From Brasenia schreberi (lineage: Eukaryota > Streptophyta > Magnoliopsida > Nymphaeales > Cabombaceae), in NCBI GenBank assembly GCA_036023115.1, contig JAYKKT010000048.1, positions 6,144,001 through 6,208,000 of the forward strand: a stretch of DNA of 64,000 bases, in the 5' to 3' direction. This document shows, in pieces, positions 34,801 through 46,800 of this stretch. The position numbers were made by a program, and so were the translations under genes. The notes beneath the pieces are model-generated. The model saw only the letters and a list, made by a program, of their open reading frames with translations, did no database searches and had not been told where the DNA came from. Positions within the stretch are counted from its first letter, which is position 1. Each line of letters starts with the position of its first letter.

Positions 34801-37800
34801 GTTAGATGCATCAAAGATGAGGATGAAAAAATTCTAGTGGCAAATGATGATATAAGAATTAGATGAAAAAATTAGTGAAATCAGAAAAGTATATAAACCA
34901 CAATTTCTACCGACGTATTCAAAAGAATGAAGTCAAAGAGGCTCTTAAACATATAAAGGGTGGTAAATCTGTAGGACGAGACAATATTCCTATAGAAGTT
35001 TGGAAAATAACAAGAGAAATAGGAATCACTTGGCTCACAAGACTATTTAATCAAATATGGAGAAACCAAAAGATGTCTGAGGAATGGAGAGCGAGTGTAC
35101 TTATACCCATATAAAAAAACAAGGCGAATTATCAAGGTATCAAGTTAACGAGCCATACTATGAAATTGTGGGAAAGAATTATCGAACGTAGGTTAAGACA
35201 AGTATCAAGTATAATAGAGAACCAATTTGGATTCATGCCAGGCAAATATACTATTGAAGCGATTCACCTTTTAAGACTTCTTATGGAACATTTTAGAGCA
35301 AAAAAGAAAGACCTTAACATTGTTGAAGAATATGAGTTTAGAGTTATTTTTTAGTACATATAATGTCGTAGGACAGTAAAATTGATGTTTAGAGTATTAT
35401 TGTAATTGTCCGAAGTTGTAAGGGCATTTTGGAATTTTTTAGGGGTATTTTGGACATTTTACGTTTTACAGCTCCTTATATAAGGGCTGATAGACTATAT
35501 TAGGGTTTAAGTTGCTGTGATTAAGAAAGAGAGAGTAGAGGGGGGGCGGCCTCCATTGGAGGTCCGCCCCCTCCTCCGATCTCCATTTTTCCTCTCTATC
35601 TTGTGTTCATCTTTTCTATTATTGATTATTCGCTGCGCAACCACGTTTCCAACATGATATCAGAGTGGGAATATGGTTTTATTGGAATCCGTGAAACTAC
35701 GAAGAATGCATAAATCGATCCCCTTTGGTGTCGGCAGAAAAAAAAAGGCAGAGTTTAGACGATTTCGTGGGTTTTTAAGTCTTTAACAGACCCAAATGTG
35801 CAGCCCAAGTGTGCAGATTTTTTCTGCCACTCTTACAATCTGGTTTCATCACTCTTACTTAGTATTTATCTTGCTTGATTGTATAACTGGACAGTAAGAT
35901 TGTGAAACATTAGTCCATTAGTCTTGCGCAGGAATTTCTTGGATGACAGAATTGTGAAAAAGTGAAACAAACTTCATAAAATCATGGTGTCCCTTAGATG
36001 ATAGTCGTGGTGTCTCTCCTGCACATCAAATGTTTGACGAAATGTCCAAGAAGAACTGAGTTACCTGCACATCTAGTGTTCGATGAAATGTCAAAGAGAA
36101 ATATTCAACTGCACATCAACTGTTCGACGAAATGCTTGAACGAAATGTTGTTTCCTAGACATCCCTGATTTCCGACTATTCTAGGAATTCTCTGTTTGCA
36201 ATCTAGTTCCCTGCTGCAGGACTTGGTGCCGATGCAGGTTATGGCGAAGCGTTTGTTACTGATTTCGCAATTTTTATTTGAAGAATGAGCAGTTCGTAAG
36301 TGCCTACTATCTGGCGAGGAATTAGAGGTCAGGAGCATCCCATTGAGTTCTCATCTGTTTGAAGAATATGTGGGACTTTTCATGTTTCCTTTGATTGATG
36401 AGACCTGAGTTGAACTTTGCTCAAACTTGGAGTCCTTTTTTCGAGTCACTTTTGCCGAACATAGTTGTCAAGAAGGCCAACGAGAATGATTCCTTTGGGG
36501 ATGAAGTAAGAAACTGCTTGTGTTCAGATGATCTTGTATTACTAGTGTCTATACGACCTCAACAAGTTTCTGGCTTGAGTAGGTACAGAGAAGCTTATTG
36601 TTTCCTCTGGTAGAGGAGGTTTTTTTAGGTCTGTACATCTGAAAGTCTGATGATACTTTTGAAGGAGACGTGCTTTGAATCTTTATACCAATACAAGTTG
36701 ATTGATTCACAAACTAACGCTATCTTATCTGGAGTTTCATTTGTAAGATTTCATCAGGATGCGATTTTGGTCTAAGACTTTTCAAAAGGTTGTTTTTATT
36801 AGGCCATTCTAAAGATGTGCCAAACAATCAGTGCCGGATGCATCCATCGAAAAGCATTTTCTGAATGCAATGTTCTACTACAACAAGATGTCAGATGGTC
36901 CAAATGTGACGTCTACAAGATATGAAAGCGCTCGCATTTCAGGAACCATGGTTGGTCCATATTCCTTTACAAATGCCTCTGGTGGAAGGGTGATTGGAAG
37001 ACGACAGAGGTTGGGTTGGAGCATTGGCGTAATTTCACTGTATACAGCTCAAGTTCTTGAAATTCAGAAGAAGCATCATTTAGGTTTGGTGGTTTACAAT
37101 AACAGATGATTCAAGAATGTTGACAGTGTAATATCATTTAATGTGGAAGTTAATGTGGAAGTTAAGAGGTGACAGTGTCATATCATTAAAGTTTACGGCC
37201 CCAGTCTGATTAATGATCATTAAAGCTTGCATGCTGCTCAATGAAGGTGACTGAATATCACTTAATGATTCAGAAAAATAGCTGAGTTAATGGAGTACTG
37301 CAGTCTACTGGACGGACCAGGCGGATGAATGTGAAGATTCTTACATGCTAGTGTGCAGACAACATTATGTCAATGACTAAGTTATTATTGAAGTACCAGT
37401 ACTTGAGTGACAAGATTGAAGATTTGTCCCAGAAAGTGTGACAATGGTGAGTGATCACTGCGTGCGCAAGCTTGGGTGTGTTGGAGTTGGGGCAGTAAGT
37501 TCACTGCATGCACAAGACCTTATGTTTTGATCGTTGAAGGCAAGTACATGCTGTTGAGGTGAAAACATTAGTTGAATTTTATATTTTTTGTTGGCAGTTT
37601 TCTTCTTGATATGTATGCAAAAGTGGGTCAGATTGATGATGCTCGAAAAGTGTTTAATGAAATGCTTAAGAGGGCTGATAAAATTGCATGTCATTTGTGT
37701 GATTGAATGTCTCAAAGAAGCTCTTGTTTGTTAAAGAATCAAAATTTGGTCACTATTTTTTAGAAGAGCTACTGTACAGGCACCATCACCGAGTTTAATC

Positions 37801-40800
37801 ACCTAAACTGCTCTAACATGATAAAGTATGATAGTGGAGAGGTTGAAAGGCAGTGTTTGACAAATGAGCGTTGGGAGATCAAGAGCAAGGAGCCCATAGT
37901 AAAGAAAAGAGGGAATGAAGTTGGCACAAGCAAAATCTTTGGAGGATGTGGAGGATGCTGACACAGAACCATACTATTTAAAAGGTTATAACCAGATAAA
38001 GTCTAGTCTGTTACCTTTCTGAAGTTTTCCTCCCATACCCCTTTGGAAGAATAGGGCCATGTGCTCTAGCAAGAGAGAGGCCGAGAGAGATGGTAAGAGA
38101 ATGCCATGATGACATGTTAAGAGGCTGAAGATCTACTTACTAGACAAGCATGCTGAAAGCTAGTGTCTTCTGATTATCGATTATCAAAGTAGCTGAAATT
38201 TGAGATCGAGTACAGCAAGCTAGTGTCTTCTAATTATCGATTATCAAAGTAGCTGAAATTTGAGATCGAGTACAGCAACTATGGCACCGATTGGTAGCAT
38301 ATGCAAAGAAGATCCTAAATATTACTCTGTTGTTGCATATTATGATGTTCTAACTACAAGTACAGAATTAGCAAATGGGCAGATGAATGATGCCAATCAA
38401 CTGTTTGATGAAATGCTTAAGAGAGATATCTTTGCAGCATATCAAGTGTTTGAGGAAATGTTTAAGAGAGCATAAAAATTCAGGAAAAGAGTATAGAGGA
38501 TTAATGTGTTAGAAAAGTGAAATTGTATGGATTGTCATAATGATAAGTTAAGAAAGAAAGAAAGGTCGCCATGTGTGGGCACCGATGAAGAGTTATGGGC
38601 AGGTTGGATGAAATGTCTCCAATCTGTTGATTCTTTTGAAGATTGCAGTCATGATGACAGCTTGAGATGACCAGCTAGGTGGGCTGAGTTGATATTGCAG
38701 CCAGAGATGCTGCTTGAGATGATTAGGCACGAAGGCTAAGTTTATATTGCAGCCAGAGATGCTCCTTGATATGATCAGCCAGAAAGGTTGAGTTGAAGAT
38801 GTTGCAGCCAAAGAAGCTGTTGAAGATTAAACCAGTGATGAAGACAGATGAAGAATGTTACAGACAGATGAAGATTTTTGGCAAGTTTGGAGTTCGAAGT
38901 ATCTCACTCCCAACTTGAGGGGGGTGTTGAAGAATATGAGTTTAGAGTTATTTTTTAGTACATATAATGTCGTAGGACAGTAAAATTGATGTTTAGAGTA
39001 TTATTGTAATTGTCCGAAGTCGTAAGGGCATTTTGGTAATTTTCTGTACTAGGGGTATTTTGGTCATTTTATGTTTTACAGCTCCTTATATAAGGACTGA
39101 TAGACTGTATTAGGGTTTAAGTTGCTGTGATTAAGAAAGAGAGAGTAGAGGGGGGGTGGCCTCCATTGGAGGTCCGCCTCCTCCTCCGATCTCCATTTTT
39201 CCTCTCCATCTTGTGTTCATCTTTTCTATTATTGATTATTCGCTGCGCAACCACGTTTTCAACAAACATGATATTTATTGATCTAGAAAAAGCTTATGAT
39301 AGGGTACCGAGGGAGGTTCTTTGGAGAACCTTGGAGAAAAGAGGTATCCCATTTACATACATTAAACTTATAAGATACATGTGCGATGGTGCAAAAACAT
39401 GTGTGATGACTCATGAAGGAATGACAGACTTCTTTGAAGTTAATATTGGGTTACATCAAGGATAACTTTAAGTCCATACTTATTTATAATGGTGATTGAT
39501 GAGTTAACAAAACATATTCAAGATGAAGTACCTTGGTGTATGCTATTTGCATATGACATTGTGTTAGTGGAGGAGTCTAAGGAAAAAGTTAATAAAAAAT
39601 TGGAACTATGGAGAGAAACATTAGAAAGCAAAGGCCTCCGACTTAGTAGAACAAAGACAAATGGAATGTAAATTTGATCATTTGGTTATTTCAGAGGACA
39701 TAGAAATTAAAATTGGCACACATTGCATCCTCTAAAAAAAAAGTTTTAAATACCTGGAGTCAATTTTTCAGAGTGATGGAAGAATTGATGGAGATGTTAC
39801 GCATAGAATTAATGTTGGTTAGTTAAAATGGAGAGGAGCATAAGATATTCTTTGTGATAAGAAGATACCAATAAAGAAGCTTGGTGGTGGAGTGAAGTAG
39901 TACAAAATAAAAGGCAAAGAGGGCATGTTACAAATTACATTATGCTAAGAAAACTAGTGAAACTTTAGAAGCTTACAAGAAAACAAAGAAAGAAGCGAAA
40001 AAGGCCGTTAGTGAAGCAAAAGCTAAGATTTGGGAGGACTTATATAAAAAACTCAACTCAAAAGAGGGTGAAAGAGATATTTTTAGGATAGCTAAGGCTA
40101 GAGATAAGAAAACTAAAGATCTTAATTATGTTAGATGCATAAAAGACGAGGATGAAAAAATTCTAGTGGCAAATCATGATATAAGAAATAGATGGAAAAA
40201 CTATTTTTATAATCTTTTTAATGAAAATAAAGATGTTAGTATTAGTTTAGGAGATTTATCCAAGTGAGAAAAGTATATAAACTACAATTTCTATCGACGT
40301 ATTCAAAAGAATGAAGTCAAAGAGGCTCTTAAACATATGAAGGGTGGTAAATCGGTAGGATCAAGTAATATTCCTATAGAAGTTTGGAAAATACTAGGAG
40401 AAATAGGAATCACTTGGCTCACGAGACTATTTAATGAAATATGGAAAAACCAAAAGATGCCCGAGGAATGGAGAGCAAGTACACTTATACCCATATATAA
40501 GAACAAGGGAGACATTCAAAATTGTGCGAATTATCGAGGTATCAAGTTAATGAGTCATACTATTAAATTATGGGAAAGAATTATCGAATGTAGGTTAAGA
40601 CAAATATCAAGTACAACAGAGAACCAATTTGGATTCATGTCAGGCAGATCTACTATTAAAGTGATTCACCTTTTGAGACGTCTTATGGAACATTTTAGAG
40701 CAAAAAAGAAAGACCTTCACATGATATTTATTGATTTAGAAAAAGCTTATGATAGGGTACCGAGGGAGGTTCTTTGGAAAACTTTGGAAAAAAGAGGTAT

Positions 40801-43800
40801 CCCATTGACATATATTAACCTTATAAGAGACATGTATGATGGTGCAAAAACATGTGTGAGGACTCATGAAGGAACGACAGACTTCTTTGAAGTTAATATT
40901 GGGTTACATCAAGGATCAACTTTAAGTCCATACTTATTTATAATGGTGATGGATGAGTTAGCAAAACATATTCAAGATGAAGTACCTTGGTGTATGTTAT
41001 TTGCAGATGACATTGTATTAGTGGAGGAGTCTAAGGAAAAAGTTAATAGAAAATTGGAACTATGGAGAGAAACATTAGAAAGCAAAGGCCTCCGACTTAG
41101 TAGAACAAAGACATAATATATGGAATGTAAGTTTGATCATTTGGTTACTTCAGAGGACATAGAAATTAAAATTGGCTCACATTGCATTACCCAAAAGGAA
41201 AGTTTTAAATACCTAGGGTAATTGATGGAGATGTTACGCATAGAATTAATGCTGGTTGGTTAAAATGGAGAGGAGCATCAGGCATTCTTTGTGATAAGAA
41301 GATACCATTAAAGTTAAAAGGTAAATATTATAGAGCAACAATTAGGCCTGCTATGTTTTATGGTTCTGAGTGTTGGGCAGTTAATCATCAACATGTACAA
41401 AAGATGTCCGTGACAGAAATGAAGATGTTAAGATGGATGAGTGGTCATACAAGAAAAGACCGTATACTTAATGAGGTTATTAGAAACAAATTAGGAGTGG
41501 CACCAATAGAGGATAAAATGAGAGAACATCGTTTAAGATGGTTTGGACATATAGAAAGAAGATCAAAAGAAGTACCTGTAAGAAGGTTAGAAAAACTAAA
41601 TTTGGAAAGTATTAAAAGAGGTAGAGGACGACCACAAAAGTGTTGGAAAGAAACAATAAAGAATGATCTAGCTTATTGGGAGTTAACTGCTAACATGGCA
41701 CATGATAGGGATCTGTGGAAACAAAGAATCCATGTAGCCGACCCCGTTTAGTATGGGAAAAGGCTTAGTTGTTGTTGTTGTTATTGTTGTTGTTGTATCA
41801 ATTAGACCTACCATGTTTTATGGTTCTGAGTGTTGAGCAGTTAACCATAACATGTACAAAAGATGTCTTTCTACATGTTCAAACCTCTTAAATGATTTTC
41901 TCTCATTTTATCCTCTATTAGTGCTACTCCCAATTTGTTTCTAATGACCTCATTATGTATACGGTCTTTTCTTGTGTGACCGCTCATCCATCTCAATATC
42001 TTCATTTCTGTTATAGATTGTATATATTGATGATTAACTATCCAACACTTAGAATCATAAAACATAACAGGTCTAATTGTTGATTTATAATATTTACCTT
42101 TCAACTTCAATGGTATCTTCTTATCGCATAGAATACCTGTTGTCCCTCTCCATTTTAACCAACCATCATTAATTTTGTGTAACATCTCCATTAATTTTTT
42201 TATCACTTTGAAAAATTGATGTAGGTATTTAAAACTTTCCTTGGGAGGGACGCAATGTGTGCGAATCTTAATTTCTATGTCTCTTAAGTACCTAAATGAT
42301 CAAACTTACATTCCATATATTCTGTTATAGATTGTATATATTCCATGTTTTATGGTTATGAGTGTTGGGCAGTTAATCATCAACATGTACAAAAGATGTC
42401 TGTGACAGAAATGAAGATGTTGAGATGGATGAGTGGCCATACAAGAAAAGACCGTATACATAATGAGGTTATTAGAAACAAATTAGGAGTGGCACCAATA
42501 GAGGATAAAATGAGAGAACATCGTTTAAGATGGTTTGGACATATAGAAAGAAGATCAAAAGAAGAACCTGTAAGAAGGTTAGAAAAACTAAATTTGGAAA
42601 GTATTAGAAGAGGTAGAGGATGACCACAAAAGTGTTGGAAAGAAACAATAAAGAATGATCTAGTTTATTGGGAGTTAACTACTAACATGGCACACGATAG
42701 GGATCTGTGGAAACAAAGAATCCATGTAGCCGACCCCGTCTAGTATGGGAAAAGGCTTAGTTGTTGTTGTTGTTGTTGTCTACTAAGTCAGAAGCCTTTA
42801 CTTTCTAACGTTTCTCTCCATAGTTCCAATTTTCTATTAACTTTTTTTTAGACTCATCCACTATCACATTGTCATATGCAAATAACATACACGAATGTAC
42901 TTCATCTTGAATATGTTTTGTTAACTTATCAATGACCAATATAAATAAATATGGACTTAAAGTTGATCTTTGATGTAACCCAATTTTAACTTTAAAGGAG
43001 TTTGTCTTTTCTTCATGAATCATTAATGAAGACGATGCTTCAAAGTAGCAGTGGAAGATTTGTGAAGATCACCTCAAAATATCACTTGCAAAAAGATTTA
43101 GAAAAAGGTTATAATAAAGCATATGCAACAAAGGCATAATATATTAAAAAAGAAATATTATTTAGCCATAAAAGGCTTGAGAAAATATGTTACATGAAGG
43201 CTTATTTATAGAATACATAAAGAAGAGGAGAAGAGGGAAGGAGAGTTAAGAGAGAGTGCTGAAAGGGGGTAGGCAGTCCCCTACCAGAAGTAGTCATTGG
43301 GGAGGGGCAACGGGTAGTAGCCGTTGGGGCTCTGTTGGCCCACCTGTACTAGGGCCGAATGACCCTGATCCTAGGGTGAGGCTAGCAGAGCCCAACCTAC
43401 ATTTTAACACCCCCTCTTAAACTAACGGTTACATGATCGAAAGTTTGCTAACTAAGAAGTGAAGTTATGTAGCAGGTAGCGATTTGGTGAAGACATCTGC
43501 AAGCTGATACTCAGATCTAACAAATTGTAATGTCAAATTGCCATGTACATGCTCTTCACAGACATAGTGACAATCCATCTCGATATGTTTGGTCTGCTCA
43601 TGAAATGTGTGGTTGTTGGCTATATATATAACACTCTTATTGTCGCAGTAAAAGATTGGAGTGCGCTCTAGTATCACGCCCAAGTCCTGTAGTAGTCGTC
43701 TGAGCCAAGTCAATTCAGTGGTTGTGTTGACCATTATGTGGTACTCAGCTTCAGTAGAAGAAAGAGACACCTTTTGTTGTTTTTTGTATTTTCAAAAGAT

Positions 43801-46800
43801 AAGAGAATTGCAAAGAAAAATGTAATAACCGGTTGTGGAATGCCTATCATTGATATCACCACCCCAATTAGCGTCAGTATATGCATTTAATTGAAATAAA
43901 GATGAAGATGATAAAAATACTATCTTAGTCGTTGTTTGTCGAATATATCTAACAATCCTCATAACGACACATGTGTACAAAGGTAGGAGAGTGTTGAAAC
44001 TAACTTACATTATATACAGTATGTGCAATATCTGGTTGTGTGATGGTGAGATAAGTGAGTGCCACGACCATCTGTCTATAAGGGGTAGGGTTACTTAATG
44101 GCTCTTCATCAACAAGTCGCATTTTTTGGTTGATTATCGCAGGTTCTCAACAACTTTATCATCAGTAAGACCTGATCTAAGGACAATGTCATTAACAAAT
44201 TTAGTTTAAGATAAAAAGAAACCTTTAGCATTTCGAGTTACCTCAATACCCAAAAAGTGCGTTGCCCAAGATCTTTAATCTCAAACATCTTACCAAGTTC
44301 TTGTTTGATTTGAAGAATCCTAGAATCATCACTACCTGTAATAATTATATCATCGACATATAGTAGAAAAATAACAATGCCTGCAAAAGAGTTTCTTATG
44401 AACAAAGTGATGTTAGTATAACAAGTAGTAAATTCAGTCATTTTATCAAACCAAGCTTTAGGCTCTTTTGAGACCTAGAACTTGTTTTTTAGGTACATTA
44501 AGATCAGGAGGGGGTTTCATATAAACTTTTTCCTTTAACAAACCATTTAAGAATGCATTCTTGATATCTAATTGATAGATCGACTATAAGGGTTCTGACA
44601 GTTGTCATTAGGGTCATAGGAGCAAAGGTTTCCTCATAGTTAATCCTATATTCCTGTGAATATCTTGTGGCAACTAATCTAGTTTTATAGCCATTTAATG
44701 ATCCATCACCATTGGTTTTAATTTTATAAACCCACCTACAACCTATCGTCTTTTTGTTTTGTGGTTTAGTCACAATATCCCTAGTTTGAGCTCTATATGG
44801 GGCATCTAATTCTTCGTTCATAGCATAAATCTAATCTTGTGATGATTGTGCTTTCTTAAAAAAAATTGTTTCTTTTATAGTGGAAATATTGGTTACTAAG
44901 GCTCTATGTCTTGGTAAAAAACTATCATAGAAAACAAACTGCTCCGAAGGTCTAGAATCTCGACTAGTCCTTCGAGGTATAGATGGAAAATCATTTTCAG
45001 TTCTTCTAGTGTAGTATTGATCAAAGGGTGTAACTGATTGTCTTGAGATCATAGGTTCATTAAGCTCATTTTTAACATGTATTATGTCATTTCCTAGGAC
45101 ATCATTCAAGGAGTACAATGACTCATCAATAGGATGAGCGTCATTCATTCCTTTAAAGAAATACTCATTTTCAAAGAATTTGACATCTCTTGATATATAG
45201 AGTTTGTTATTTTTATAATCATAATATCTATATCCCTTCTTATTTATCCTATACCCTAAAAAAAAATATTTTATGGCATGAGAAGAAAGTTTATCATCTT
45301 TGTTAGTATAAACAAAACATTTACATCCAAACACATAAAGTATAGAGTAATTAGGAGAAAGTTTAAAGAACTTTTCTACATGAGACATGTTTTGTAAAAC
45401 TAAAGATGACATTGAATTAATTAGGTAAATAGAAGTCATAATGGTTTCGACCTAGAAATTTTTAGGAACACTACTAGATAATAACAATGTTCTTATGGTT
45501 TCCAAAATATGACGATGTTTATGTTTTGAAACGTGGTTTTGTTAAGGAGTTTTAGTGCAAGAAGTTTGATGCACAATCTCAAATTTGTCAAGATTATTTT
45601 TAAACTTTTTGGATATAAATTCTCCTCTCGAGTCAGATATAAAAGTCTTAATTTTGGAATCAAATTGATTTTTTACAAGATTGTGAAATATAACAAAATT
45701 TTGAAAAACGTCAGACTTAGCCTTTAAAAGATATACCCATGTATATCTAGTGAAATCATCTATAAAAATGACATAGTAGAAAATCCCTTCTTTAGATAAA
45801 ACAAGTGTCGGTCCCTATACATCCGAGTGAATAATTTCAAACGGTTTTGTGGAGATTTGCATTTTGTTTAAAAAAGTTAGATGTTGCATTTTGCGAAGTA
45901 TACAATTTTTAGAAGAAAGGTTTTCAATATTATTTATTCTAAGAGAACATTGATACAACTTTTGAATATTAAGATATCCTAATCTTTTATGCCATAGAAG
46001 AGCATCACTAGTCAAGACATTAGCATATCCTATGCTATATAGGTAGTCCATGGTATAAAGTTTGCCCTCCCTATGGCTACGACCAATATCTTCTTCAAGA
46101 GGCGATCTTGTACAATACAACCTATGTCACAAGTACGGGTACAGGATACGGTAAATTTCAAAAATTTTGAGTACGACGATACGGCTAGGGTATATAAGCT
46201 AAAACAAGTGAGACATCAATTAACATAAGTATATGACAATAGCAAGTACATAACTTTATATTAAAGCAAAACACATAAATGGTAAACAACTACTAATTTC
46301 ATCATAATACACAGATAAATCTTCACTATCCGGACCCATTTATCCAAAAAGACCCGAACTTCAAAATCGATACCAAATTTTGAAGCGTGGAATATCCACA
46401 CAAAAGTTAGTGAAGAAGGTCCGCATTGAGATATTTTTCTTTGTTCATTGACGGAATTTCATGGGAGATGGTGGAAGACAAGGTGAAGGAGCATTTTGGA
46501 AACTATGGTGAGGTAACTCAGGTGGTTATCATGAGAGATAAGGTCACAAGCAGTGTTGTCTGATGCGTATCGTATCACGTATCGCTGGGCTCCATGATAT
46601 GGGTGTATCGTATAGTACTTTAATATTAAAATAATATAAAAACTATTTAAAAAATCAAGAAAATTAGTAAAAGTCCGAAAAAAATCTAAAAAAATCTGAA
46701 AAAATCTGATAATTGCTTTAAATTCATATAATGCAAAGTTTAGCATAGATTGAACATTCAACATTGAACAATTGCATCCAAAATTACATATTTTGAAGCA

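Larger units (their letters stand above)
35321..39264 (+). mobile_element. Non-autonomous LTR retrotransposon with PPR-like fragments
   Basis: A 3,944-bp element with all structural hallmarks: LTRs 35321-35654 and 38925-39264 (TGTTGAAG...CAACA), 5-bp TSD aacat, a tRNA-iMet-like primer-binding site at 35655 and a purine tract before the 3' LTR. The 3.27-kb interior encodes no recognisable gag, protease, integrase or RT. It contains three patches of PPR-like coding sequence (36020-36190, 37608-37685, 38377-38475), a 60-bp tandem duplication and a 52-bp minisatellite. Non-autonomous; presumably mobilised by a copia-type partner, judging by LTR and PBS style. A related, 5'-truncated copy is at 48627-49480. 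Confidence 0.92.

Noticed and set aside
35321..39264. Functional PPR gene
   Set aside because: The PPR-like patches are short, in different frames and separated by unrelated sequence within an LTR element, and one contains a stop.
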